64,000 nt of DNA, taken from assembly GCF_001886715.1 (NCBI RefSeq), contig NZ_CP018082.1, positions 5,580,001-5,644,000 of the forward strand. The letters are read 5' to 3'. This document shows positions 25,452 through 33,440 of the stretch, one piece after another (position 1 is the stretch's first letter; each line of letters begins with the position of its first letter). The position numbers were made by a program, and so were the translations under genes. Source of the stretch: Nocardia mangyaensis. GTDB lineage: Bacteria > Actinomycetota > Actinomycetes > Mycobacteriales > Mycobacteriaceae. The notes beneath the pieces are model-generated. The model was not told the origin of the DNA. It did not search any database and saw only the letters and a list, made by a program, of their open reading frames with translations.

Positions 25452-26663
25452 ATGGTCGCACAGCAACCCCCGCGGGCGAGCCGGGTCCGATTCGCGGTGA
25501 CGATCCTGCTCCTGACCCTCACCGGCGTGCTCGTGCTCGGCACAGTCGGCGCCCGCTACGTCCGCTCGGAACTGCTCGACACCGAGCGCTATGTCGAGAC
25601 CGTGGCCCCCCTGGCGACCGACCCGACGATCCAGGACGCGATCACCGACCGGGTCACCGAGGCGATCCTCGCCCAGCTCGATGTCGAGGCCCTGGCCACC
25701 GACCTCGCCGACACCCTCGCCGACGACCGGACCGGAGACGACGCCCCGCCGCGAGTGCGCGCCGCGCTGCGCAGCCTGCCCGCCCTGCTGACCGCGCAGA
25801 CCGAGAACCTGGTCCGCGAAGCCACCGAATCAGTGGTGCGCAGTGAGCAATTCGCGCGACTGTGGACCACGGCCAACCGTGCCGCGCACACGACCGTGGC
25901 CGGGGCACTGACCGGATCGGGCCCGCTCGAGGTCGACGCCGAGGGCACCGTCCGGGTCCCGCTCGACCAGGTGGCAGCCGAGGTCCGGACGAGACTGCAC
26001 GATCGCGGCTTCACCGTCGTCGACGAATCTCCCACGCCGCGGGTGGACTTCGTCGTCTTCGAGGACCCGCGGACAGCCCAGGCCCAGCGCCTGACCCGCC
26101 TGCTCGACCGCGCCGGCGAGCTGCTGCCGTTGGCCGCCCTGCTCACCGCCATCGCCGCGATCGCCATCGCCCCGGCGACGAGACGACGCCAGTCGATCGC
26201 GCTACTGGGCGCCGTGCTCATCGGCGCCATGACCGCACTCGCCCTGGCCCTCGCTTTCGGCCGCCAGCGCTATCTGCACGAGGTGCCGCTGGAACCGGCC
26301 GTCGCGCGGGTTCTCTTCGACACCCTCACCGACCCGCTGCGCGTGGGCCTGCGCGCGGTCGCCGTACTCGGCGTCGTGCTCACGGTCGGCGCGGTGCTGG
26401 CCGGCCCATCGCGGTTCGCCGAAGCGGTGCGTTCGGGCGCCGAGACCGCGCTCGGCGGCAGAGGTCCGGATGCGCCGGGACCGGTCTCGCGTTTCCTCGC
26501 CCGCAACATGGGACCGCTGCGCTGGTGCGTGGTGTCGATCGCGGCGCTGGCGCTGGTGTTCTGGACCTCGCCGACCCCGGCGGTCGTCGCGGCGGTGGCG
26601 GCGGTGGCCGGTGTGGTGATACTGGGAATATCGGTCCTCGGACGGCCCGCGCGCGACGGGTGA
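25452..26663 (+). CDS. Conserved actinobacterial integral membrane protein
   Basis: A 403-residue protein with one membrane helix near the N-terminus (residues 13-35), an extracytoplasmic domain of about 180 residues (DTERYVETVAPLATDPTIQDAI is the typical start in this group), then four or five helices from residue 215 onward. GAGGAGG lies five bases before the ATG. Similar proteins are widespread in Streptomyces and Nocardia with no assigned function. It is convergent with the TetR gene, with one base between stops. Confidence 0.78.
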   Translation: MVAQQPPRASRVRFAVTILLLTLTGVLVLGTVGARYVRSELLDTERYVETVAPLATDPTIQDAITDRVTEAILAQLDVEALATDLADTLADDRTGDDAPPRVRAALRSLPALLTAQTENLVREATESVVRSEQFARLWTTANRAAHTTVAGALTGSGPLEVDAEGTVRVPLDQVAAEVRTRLHDRGFTVVDESPTPRVDFVVFEDPRTAQAQRLTRLLDRAGELLPLAALLTAIAAIAIAPATRRRQSIALLGAVLIGAMTALALALAFGRQRYLHEVPLEPAVARVLFDTLTDPLRVGLRAVAVLGVVLTVGAVLAGPSRFAEAVRSGAETALGGRGPDAPGPVSRFLARNMGPLRWCVVSIAALALVFWTSPTPAVVAAVAAVAGVVILGISVLGRPARDG

Positions 26664-26664
26664 G

Positions 26665-27300
26665 TCAGCCCCGCAGCGCCGCGATCAGCGCCGGGCTCAG
26701 CGCGAGCGCGGGCAGGGATTCGACCAGCAGATCGACCAGATCCTCACGGCCGATGGGCTTCTCGACCATCCAGGTGAGAATGGTCTCCTCCACGAACGCG
26801 ATCCAGCCGCGAATGGCCAGGGTGAGCCGCGCGAGGTCGGGATCCTCGGGCGGCAGCGGCAGTTCGCTGACGATGAGATCGGCGATGGCGCCACGGGTTT
26901 CGTTGACGTAGTCGGCCATGTCGGGGGTGACGCTGGCGGGCCCGCGCAGCACGGAGCGGTAGGACGCGGAGTGCTCGGTGGCGTAGTCGACGAACCGTTC
27001 GATCGAGTCACGCAGCATGTCGAACAGCGACAGGTCGCGGTTGGGCATGATCGCGGTGAAGAACTCGGTACTCACGTGCCGCGCGATCGCCTCGTGGAAC
27101 TCCTGCTTGGAGGCGAAGTAGTGAAACAGCAGGCCGCGCGAGATGCCCGCCTGCTTGGCGATGTCGTCGACCGAGACTTCCTCGAGCGACCGGTCGGCCA
27201 GCATCTCCGCGCCGAGGGTGATCAGCTGCAGTCGCCGCTCCTCGGGACTGAGCCGGACGCGCTTGGTCCCTGCCGAACTCCTGATACTCACGTCAGCCAT
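26665..27300 (-). CDS. TetR-family regulator divergent from the monooxygenase operon
   Basis: A 211-residue TetR regulator with an intact N-terminal helix-turn-helix (VSVDDIAKQAGISRGLLFHY, residues about 41-60) and a C-terminal helical ligand domain. The start is ATG 27300; a GTG at 27309 is also possible. It is divergent from the mymA-like monooxygenase gene across 68 bp and is the natural candidate to repress it and itself. In M. tuberculosis the comparable mymA operon is controlled by an AraC-type protein (VirS), so the regulator type differs here. Confidence 0.92.
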   Translation of the reverse strand: MADVSIRSSAGTKRVRLSPEERRLQLITLGAEMLADRSLEEVSVDDIAKQAGISRGLLFHYFASKQEFHEAIARHVSTEFFTAIMPNRDLSLFDMLRDSIERFVDYATEHSASYRSVLRGPASVTPDMADYVNETRGAIADLIVSELPLPPEDPDLARLTLAIRGWIAFVEETILTWMVEKPIGREDLVDLLVESLPALALSPALIAALRG

Positions 27301-27332
27301 CCTAGCCACTACTGAGCCTGATTCAATAACTG

Positions 27333-27361
27333 TTGACTCCGCCTCAATAAGACCGTATTCT
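27333..27361 (+). promoter_or_regulatory. Near-consensus promoter for the monooxygenase operon, probably leaderless
   Basis: TTGACT at 27333-27338 and TATTCT at 27356-27361 are separated by exactly 17 bp. Transcription would begin about seven bases downstream, at or next to the ATG at 27369, so the message is predicted to be leaderless; no ribosome site is present. The repeat GCCTGATTCAATAA / GCCTCAATAA (27316-27350) overlaps the -35 and is a candidate TetR binding region. Confidence 0.65.
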
Positions 27362-27368
27362 GCTGTAC

Positions 27369-28901
27369 ATGAGTCGCAAGGTTACAGACAAAGTCGTCGA
27401 CAACCGCGGCACCCGCCACGTCAAGACGATCATCGTCGGCAGCGGGTTCGCGGGCCTCGGGCTGGCCATCCGGTTGAGCGAGCAGGGTCGTGGCGATTTC
27501 CTCGTCCTCGAGCGCGGCAGCGATGTCGGCGGCACCTGGCGGGACAACACCTACCCCGGTGCTGCCTGCGATGTGCCCTCGCACCTGTACTCGTACTCGT
27601 TCGCCCCCAACCCGAACTGGTCGCGGTCGTTCTCCAAGCAGGGCGAGATCCAGTCCTACATTCGCGGCGTCGCCGAGCGCTACCACGTGCTCGACCGCCA
27701 CGTCTTCGATTGCGATGTGACCAGCATCCGCTGGAACGACGACGACGCGCGGTGGGAGATCGGTTCCAGCAAGGGCGATTTCACCGCCGACACCGTGGTC
27801 TCCGCGGTCGGCGCGCTCTGCGAGCCCGCACTACCCGACATCAAGGGCATCAACGACTTCGAAGGCGAGATCTTCCACTCCGCCCGCTGGAACCACGAGG
27901 TGGACCTGACCGGCAAGCGCGTCGCCGTGATCGGCACCGGCGCCTCCTCGATCCAGATCGTGCCCGCCATCGCCGACCAGGTCGCCGCGCTCGACGTCTA
28001 CCAGCGCACCGCGCCCTGGCTGCTGCCGCGCCTGGACCGCCCCTACCTGCTGCCCGAGCGCCTGGCCTTCAAGCACCTGCCCATCGTGCAGAAGCTCTCG
28101 CGCTCGGCCATCTACGCCATCCGCGAGACCCAGGTCGTCGGCCTGGCCAAGTTCCCGCCGCTGATGAAGGCGTTCGAGGCCATCTCACGCACCAAGCTGC
28201 AGGTCGAGATCCGCGATCCGGAGCTGCGCAAGAAGGTCACCCCGAACTACCGGATCGGCTGCAAGCGCATGCTGATCTCCAACGAGTACTACCCGGCGCT
28301 GGACCGCGACAACGTCGACGTGGTCACCGACCCGATCGCCGAGGTCAAGGCCGGTTCGATCGTCACGAAGGACGGCACCGAGCGCGAGATCGACGCGCTG
28401 ATCGTGGCCACCGGCTTCCACGTCACCGACTCGCCCACCTACAACGTCGTGGTGGGCAAGGACGGCCGCACCCTGGCCGAGGTGTTCGACGAGGGCGGCC
28501 AGCAGGGCTACAAGGGCTCCACGATCGCCAACTTCCCGAACATGTTCTTCCTGCTCGGCCCGAACGTCGGCCTGGGCCACACGTCGATGGTGTTCATGAT
28601 CGAATCGCAGATCAACTACATCAGCGACGCGCTGGCCACCGTCGACAAGCTGGGCCTGCGCACGGTCGAGGTCCGCGAGGACGCCCAGCGCGCCTACAAC
28701 ATCGACCTGAAGAAGAAGATGGACAAGACGGTCTGGAACACTGGCGGCTGCGCCAGCTGGTACATGGACAAGCACGGCAACAACACCACGTTGTGGCCCG
28801 ATTTCACCTTCGAATTCCGTAGGCTCACCAAGCATTTCGATGTCTCGGCCTACGACACGACAACCGCAGAAGCCGATCTGAAAGTGGTGGCAGCTCAGTG
28901 A
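27369..28901 (+). CDS. Flavin-containing / Baeyer-Villiger-type monooxygenase (MymA/EthA-like)
   Basis: A 510-residue class B flavoprotein monooxygenase. The FAD motif GSGFAG is at residues 24-29, the NADPH motif GTGASS at about 189-194 and the fingerprint FEGEIFHSARW at 164-174, close to FxGxxxHxxxW of Baeyer-Villiger enzymes but with Ser after His. GGTWRDNTYPGAACD is the typical FAD-domain segment of this group. It would insert oxygen into a ketone or oxidise a heteroatom using NADPH and O2. It is first in an operon with an SDR and an esterase, matching the M. tuberculosis mymA operon pattern, which is linked to cell-envelope lipid changes. Confidence 0.9.
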   Translation: MSRKVTDKVVDNRGTRHVKTIIVGSGFAGLGLAIRLSEQGRGDFLVLERGSDVGGTWRDNTYPGAACDVPSHLYSYSFAPNPNWSRSFSKQGEIQSYIRGVAERYHVLDRHVFDCDVTSIRWNDDDARWEIGSSKGDFTADTVVSAVGALCEPALPDIKGINDFEGEIFHSARWNHEVDLTGKRVAVIGTGASSIQIVPAIADQVAALDVYQRTAPWLLPRLDRPYLLPERLAFKHLPIVQKLSRSAIYAIRETQVVGLAKFPPLMKAFEAISRTKLQVEIRDPELRKKVTPNYRIGCKRMLISNEYYPALDRDNVDVVTDPIAEVKAGSIVTKDGTEREIDALIVATGFHVTDSPTYNVVVGKDGRTLAEVFDEGGQQGYKGSTIANFPNMFFLLGPNVGLGHTSMVFMIESQINYISDALATVDKLGLRTVEVREDAQRAYNIDLKKKMDKTVWNTGGCASWYMDKHGNNTTLWPDFTFEFRRLTKHFDVSAYDTTTAEADLKVVAAQ

Positions 28902-29731
28902 GCAAAGATGCTTACTTCACGAACAAGGTGTGCGTGATCACCGGAGCCGGTTCCGGCATCGGCCGGGCACTGGCCGAGAACCTGGCCCGTCGTGGCGCCA
29001 AGCTCGCGCTCTCCGACATCGACGCCGAGGGCCTGGCCGAGACCGTGCGGCTGGCCGAGGCGCTGGGCGCGCAGGTGAAGTCCGATCGGCTCAACGTGGC
29101 CGAACGCGAGGCCTTCCTGGTCTACGCCGACTCGGTGAAGGCGCACTTCGGCGTCGTGCACCAGGTGTACAACAACGCCGGCATCGCCTACCACGGTGAC
29201 GTCGTGAAGACCGACTTCAAAGACATCGAACGCATCATGGACGTCGACTTCTGGGGCGTCGTCAACGGCACCAAGGCGTTCCTGCCGATGCTGATCGAGT
29301 CCGGGGACGGTCACGTGGTCAACGTGTCCTCGCTGTTCGGCCTGGTCACCGTGCCCGGTCAGGCCGCCTACAACTCGGCCAAGTTCGCGGTGCGCGGCTT
29401 CACCGAGGCGCTGTACCAGGAGATGAAGATCTCCAAGGCACCGGTCAAGGTCACCTGTGTGCACCCCGGCGGCATCAAGACCGCGGTGGCCCGCAACGCC
29501 ACCTACGCCGAGGGCATCGACGGCGCCAACACCGCCTCGCTGTTCGACAAGTACCTGGCGATCCACAGCCCGGAGATGGCCGCGCAGACCATCACCGAGG
29601 GTGTGCGCAAGGGGCACTCGCGCGTGCTGATCGGCTGGGAGGCCAAGGTTCTCGACGTGAGCGTGCGCTTCCTCGCCTCGGGCTACAACCGGATCTCGGC
29701 CGTGGTCAACGGCCGCTTCATGCCGAACTGA
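28898..29731 (+). CDS. Short-chain dehydrogenase/reductase (Rv3085-like)
   Basis: A 277-residue classical SDR. The cofactor motif TGAGSGIG is at residues 15-22, the NNAG motif at 92-95 and the catalytic Ser145, Tyr158 and Lys162 are in place (VVNVSS and YNSAK). Start GTG 28898 overlaps the monooxygenase stop by four bases. A C-terminal tail of about 60 residues ends in a hydrophobic region that may touch the membrane. It probably oxidises or reduces the alcohol/ketone handled by the upstream monooxygenase. Confidence 0.93.
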   Translation: MSKDAYFTNKVCVITGAGSGIGRALAENLARRGAKLALSDIDAEGLAETVRLAEALGAQVKSDRLNVAEREAFLVYADSVKAHFGVVHQVYNNAGIAYHGDVVKTDFKDIERIMDVDFWGVVNGTKAFLPMLIESGDGHVVNVSSLFGLVTVPGQAAYNSAKFAVRGFTEALYQEMKISKAPVKVTCVHPGGIKTAVARNATYAEGIDGANTASLFDKYLAIHSPEMAAQTITEGVRKGHSRVLIGWEAKVLDVSVRFLASGYNRISAVVNGRFMPN

Positions 29732-29760
29732 CCCGAGGCGAGGACCAGGACGACGACGCC

Positions 29761-30714
29761 ATGCGCGACTTCACGATTCCGCTGCCGATCGCCCGCGCGG
29801 TACTCGACCCGGTGTTCCGGGTGGTACTCAACTCGCGGCTGCCGGTCGCGGTGCAGCGCACCCTGCTCGACGCGGTCTCCCTGCTGCAGTTGATGCCCGA
29901 CGGTTCGGTCGTGCAGCACCTGCAGCTGGGCGGCCGCCCGGCCGAGCGGATCATCGCGGAGGCGGCCATCCCGGGTTCGCGTACCCGGGCGGTTCCGCCC
30001 GAGCGTGCCGCGGGCGCGATCCTGTATCTGCACGGCGGCGGTTACGTGGTCGGTTCGCTGACCACGCACCGTTCGCTGGTGGCCCGGCTCGCGCGGGAGA
30101 GCTCCTGCGCGGTGTACTCGCTGGACTACCGGCTCGCCCCCGAACACCCGTTCCCGGCCGGTCTCGACGATGCCGAGGCCGCGTTCCTGGATCTGGTGGA
30201 CAACGTGGGCTACCGGCCCGATCAGATCTGCCTCGCCGGGGACTCGGCGGGCGGCGGCCTGTCGCTGGCACTGGCGCAGCGACTGATCGAGCGACACCAG
30301 ATCACCCCGGCCGCCCTGGGCCTGATCGCACCCTGGGTCGATCCGCGGCTCGTCCCGGACCGGGACCGCGATCTGGTGATCAACCGGCCGTGGTCGCTCG
30401 CCTGCGCCGCCATGTACCTGGGCGACGGCGACGCGAACGAGCCAGGATACGCGCCTCTCACCGGAAAACTGATCGGCCTGCCGCCCACCTACGTGCAGGT
30501 CGATGTGAGCGAGCTCCTGCACGACCAGTGCACGACGCTCGTCACAGCACTGCGTGGAGCGGGCGTCCATGTCCGATTCACCGAGACCCGCGGACTGTGG
30601 CATGTGGCGCAACTACAGGCCGCGCTGGTCACCGAGGCCGCACTGGCACTCAGCGAACTCGCAGAATTCCTGCGAGAAGCAATCCAGCCCGTATCTATCG
30701 ACGACTTACGATAA
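29761..30714 (+). CDS. HSL-family alpha/beta hydrolase (LipR-like esterase)
   Basis: A 317-residue carboxylesterase of the hormone-sensitive lipase family. The oxyanion motif HGGG is at residues 91-94, the nucleophile Ser162 is in GDSAGGG, and the acid Asp255 and His281 (GLWHVAQ) complete the triad. It would hydrolyse an ester, possibly the one produced by the Baeyer-Villiger-type monooxygenase. No signal peptide is seen. It starts 29 bp after the SDR, with GAGGCGAGGA upstream, and is the third gene of the mymA-like operon. Confidence 0.92.
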   Translation: MRDFTIPLPIARAVLDPVFRVVLNSRLPVAVQRTLLDAVSLLQLMPDGSVVQHLQLGGRPAERIIAEAAIPGSRTRAVPPERAAGAILYLHGGGYVVGSLTTHRSLVARLARESSCAVYSLDYRLAPEHPFPAGLDDAEAAFLDLVDNVGYRPDQICLAGDSAGGGLSLALAQRLIERHQITPAALGLIAPWVDPRLVPDRDRDLVINRPWSLACAAMYLGDGDANEPGYAPLTGKLIGLPPTYVQVDVSELLHDQCTTLVTALRGAGVHVRFTETRGLWHVAQLQAALVTEAALALSELAEFLREAIQPVSIDDLR

Positions 30715-30731
30715 GTCCTGGTGACAGATTT

Positions 30732-30761
30732 TTTGGACGGCGATATCGCACCGCGTCCAAA
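30732..30761. promoter_or_regulatory. Inverted repeat in the promoter region of the acyl-CoA synthetase gene
   Basis: TTTGGACG (30732-30739) and CGTCCAAA (30754-30761) are perfect 8-bp arms around a 14-base centre that itself contains the palindrome GCGATATCGC. It lies 46-75 bp before the fadD-like start, ahead of a possible -10 TAGATT at 30769-30774. It suggests an operator and an independent promoter for the synthetase. Confidence 0.45.
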
Positions 30762-30806
30762 CGTGTCGTAGATTACTGGCGAGTAGAACCCACTGGAAGG
30801 GCACAG

Positions 30807-32600
30807 ATGCGAGAGTTCGAAGTTCCGGCTTCCTACACCATCCCGGACGACGCGAACAATTCCGACAACGTCTTCCGCTTCGCCGAGGAGACGCCGAACA
30901 CGGTCTTGTTCAACGTCCCGAACGGCAGCGGCGGCTGGAATGACGTCACGGCGGCAGAGTTCGAGAAAGCCGTCACCGGCGTTGCCAAGGGCCTCATCGC
31001 CTCCGGCATCGAACTGGGTGACCGCGTCGCCATCATGGCCGCCACCCGATACGAGTGGACGCTGCTCGACTTCGCGATCTGGGCCGTCGGTGGCGTGACC
31101 GTCGCGATCTACGACAGCTCGGCCGCCGAGCAGGCCAAGTGGATCCTGCAGGACTCCGAGACCAAGGTGCTCGTCGTCGAGAACGCCAAGCACCGCGCCA
31201 CGATCGAGGAGATCGAGGCGGGCGCGCTGACCGCGCTCACCGAGACCCTGGAGATCGACAACGGCGCCGTCGACAAGCTGCTCGAGCGGGGCGCCGAGCT
31301 CGACGACGCCGTCGTGCACGAGCGTCGCAAGCAGGTCGGCGCGGCCTCGCCCGCGACCCTGATCTACACCTCGGGCACCACCGGCAAGCCCAAGGGCGTG
31401 CAGCTGACCCACGCGAACCTCTACGCGGAGTCGCGTTCGGGCGGCATCGAGCTGTCCGCCTTCGTCTCCGAGGGCCAGAAGACGCTGCTGTTCCTGCCGC
31501 TGGCGCATGTGTTCGCCCGCGCGGTCGCGCTGATCGCCTTCGATTCCAAGGTGACCATCCGCCACAGCTCGGACTGGACGACCCTGGTCGAGCAGTTCGG
31601 TGACTTCAAGCCGGACTTCATCCTCTCGGTGCCGCGGGTGTTCGAGAAGGTGTTCAACTCCGCCAAGCAGAAGGCGCACGACGCAGGCAAGGGCAAGATC
31701 TTCGACGCTGCGGCCGATACCGCCATCGCCTACAGCGAGGCGCTCGAGAACGGCGGCGCCGGCCTGGCGCTCAAGGTCAAGCACTTCGTCTTCGACAAGC
31801 TGGTCTACAGCAAGCTGCGTGCGGCCCTCGGCGGGCAGTGCCTGGCCGCGGTGTCCGGCGGCGGCCCGCTGGGCGCGCGCCTCGGACACTTCTTCCGTGG
31901 CGCGGGCGTCACCATCTACGAGGGCTACGGCCTGACCGAGACCACCGCCGCGTTCACGGTGAACACCCCGCAGTTCATCCGGGTCGGCTCGGTCGGTCGC
32001 CCGATCCAGGGCCACGCGGCCAAGATCGCCGAGGACGGCGAGCTGCTGCTCAAGGGCTCGGTCGTGTTCGACGGCTACTGGGGCAACACCGAGGCCACCG
32101 ACGAGGCGTTCGAGGACGGCTGGTTCAAGACCGGCGACCTGGGCGCCATCGACGCCGACGGCTTCGTCACCATCACCGGTCGCAAGAAGGAAATCCTGGT
32201 CACCGCGGGCGGCAAGAACGTCTCCCCCGCCGTGCTCGAGGATTCCCTGCGCGCGCACCCGCTGATCAGCCAGGTGATGGCGGTCGGTGACGGCCAGCCG
32301 TTCATCGGCGCGCTGATCACCCTGGACCCGGAGGCTCTGCCGGGTTGGAAGGAGCGCAACGGCGTCGCCGCCGACACCGCGATCGAGAAGCTGATCGAGA
32401 ACGACGCGCTGGTCGCCGAGATCGACGCCGCGGTCGCCGAGACCAACAAGAAGGTCTCCAAGGCCGAAGCGATCAAGAAGATCCGCATTCTCCCGGTCGA
32501 CTGGACCCAGGAGGGTGGCGAACTCACCCCGAAGATGTCGCTCAAGCGCGCCGTCGTGATGAAGCAGTACGCCGGCGAGGTCGACAAGATCTACAGCTGA
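30807..32600 (+). CDS. Long-chain fatty acyl-CoA synthetase (FadD15-like)
   Basis: A 597-residue AMP-forming ligase, the size of mycobacterial FadD15. Motifs: A3 YTSGTTGKPKG at residues 187-197, GYGLTETTA, GWFKTGDLG, and the A8/A10-type GRKKEILVTAGGKNVSP; the catalytic lysine is in the final region (LTPKMSLKR). It activates a fatty acid to the CoA ester in the cytoplasm. The frame is open far upstream, but ATG 30807 has GGAAGGG before it and matches the family start. It follows the mymA-like operon by 92 bp, with its own possible promoter, and is closed by a strong hairpin. Confidence 0.93.
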   Translation: MREFEVPASYTIPDDANNSDNVFRFAEETPNTVLFNVPNGSGGWNDVTAAEFEKAVTGVAKGLIASGIELGDRVAIMAATRYEWTLLDFAIWAVGGVTVAIYDSSAAEQAKWILQDSETKVLVVENAKHRATIEEIEAGALTALTETLEIDNGAVDKLLERGAELDDAVVHERRKQVGAASPATLIYTSGTTGKPKGVQLTHANLYAESRSGGIELSAFVSEGQKTLLFLPLAHVFARAVALIAFDSKVTIRHSSDWTTLVEQFGDFKPDFILSVPRVFEKVFNSAKQKAHDAGKGKIFDAAADTAIAYSEALENGGAGLALKVKHFVFDKLVYSKLRAALGGQCLAAVSGGGPLGARLGHFFRGAGVTIYEGYGLTETTAAFTVNTPQFIRVGSVGRPIQGHAAKIAEDGELLLKGSVVFDGYWGNTEATDEAFEDGWFKTGDLGAIDADGFVTITGRKKEILVTAGGKNVSPAVLEDSLRAHPLISQVMAVGDGQPFIGALITLDPEALPGWKERNGVAADTAIEKLIENDALVAEIDAAVAETNKKVSKAEAIKKIRILPVDWTQEGGELTPKMSLKRAVVMKQYAGEVDKIYS

Positions 32601-32614
32601 GTCGTAGCGCCTGA

Positions 32615-32654
32615 GGGCGGTGTCGGCGGGTTCATCCCGTCGGCACCGCCCTTT
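32615..32654 (+). terminator. 16-bp hairpin terminator after the acyl-CoA synthetase
   Basis: Arms 32615-32630 and 32636-32651 pair over 16 bp, with two G-U pairs in RNA and a TTCAT loop, followed by TTTG. It begins 14 bp after the stop codon. Confidence 0.9.
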
Positions 32655-32666
32655 GTCATGCGCGGG

Positions 32667-32780
32667 TCAGATGCGGTCGAGGAAGTCCGCGATCAGCGGG
32701 GCGAACTCGGACAGGGGGTCTCGAGCGCGAAGTGGCCAGTGTCGAACAGGTGCAGTTCGGCGGCGGGGAGGTCGGCTCGC
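32667..32780 (-). pseudogene. 3' relic of an alpha/beta hydrolase gene, frameshifted
   Basis: Reading leftward, the sequence encodes AELHLFDTGHFALET, a typical C-terminal alpha/beta hydrolase segment with the catalytic His, then after a one-base frame change near 32717 (a run of G on the plus strand) PLSEFAPLIADFLDRI and a stop at 32667. The rest of the gene is missing: the similarity ends at about 32780, where a piece of a different gene on the other strand begins. Confidence 0.7.
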
Positions 32781-32834
32781 TGCGGCAACCGCGCCCGCGT
32801 CGCCCGCTACTACCAGCGCCACAAGGACACCTAG
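32781..32834 (+). pseudogene. 3' relic of a CGNR zinc-finger regulator gene
   Basis: The plus strand encodes CGNRARVARYYQRHKDT followed by TAG at 32832. CGNR followed by a basic helix is the diagnostic end of the CGNR zinc-finger family of transcriptional regulators. Only these 17 codons remain. The upstream sequence is the hydrolase relic on the opposite strand, so a deletion has joined two formerly divergent genes. Confidence 0.7.
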
Positions 32835-32853
32835 TCGGACACACGCGCGTTCG

Positions 32854-33279
32854 TCAGGCCGGACTCGGCTGTCTCGCGCGGAGGGCGCGAGTGCCCGCGA
32901 TGCCGATGGCCAGGCCGGCGGCGACCTCGAACAGGGCCGCGAACCAGGAGAACGCGGTGACGCGGGCCTGCGGCGGGGCATTGATGAAACTGTCACTGAG
33001 CGGGCCGAACCAGTCAGGGAACAGGTGCACAATGGTGAAGCCGACAGCGCTGACGAAGCCGATCAGCATGGCGGCGCGCGGTGCCGCGGGATGGCGGCGG
33101 AACACCAGGAACACGGTCAGCAGGGCGAACAGAATCTGCAGAGTGCCCAGTGCGTTCACCAGTGCCGAGGTGACGCTCATTCCCCGGCGCATGTGGTCGG
33201 AGCCGTGGACGAGCAGGGCGATGGCGAAGACCGCGGTGGCAACGCGCAGTGTCGATGCGGGCGTGGTCGTCTCGGTCAT
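32854..33279 (-). CDS. Four-helix membrane protein of unknown function
   Basis: A 141-residue protein with about four membrane helices (residues 10-28, 38-60, 70-88 and 108-130). ATG 33279 has TAGGAGGA seven bases upstream. The HGSDHMRRGM segment after the first helix is conserved-looking and rich in charged residues that could bind a metal or ligand. The family is not recognised. A palindromic element in its promoter suggests control by a dimeric repressor. Confidence 0.72.
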   Translation of the reverse strand: MTETTTPASTLRVATAVFAIALLVHGSDHMRRGMSVTSALVNALGTLQILFALLTVFLVFRRHPAAPRAAMLIGFVSAVGFTIVHLFPDWFGPLSDSFINAPPQARVTAFSWFAALFEVAAGLAIGIAGTRALRARQPSPA

Positions 33280-33304
33280 GGAATCCTCCTACCGAGCGGG
33301 ATAT

Positions 33305-33320
33305 CTACTACGTAGTGTAG
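33305..33320. promoter_or_regulatory. Palindromic element upstream of the four-helix membrane protein gene
   Basis: CTACTACGTAGTGTAG contains the perfect 10-bp palindrome ACTACGTAGT (33307-33316). On the minus strand it follows TTGAAA, a fair -35, so a bound protein would block the promoter. The ACTACnnGTAGT pattern recalls operators of BlaI/CopY or TetR-type repressors. Confidence 0.5.
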
Positions 33321-33440
33321 TTTTCAACGCTGCTGTACGTCCACGCTTCGCCGTCACGAATCGGTCACCGATAGTGGCCCCCGACCGGAGCGCCCGGTCG
33401 CGGTCCGCCGGCCATCCGGTTGAATCAGTAGGCTCACCAC

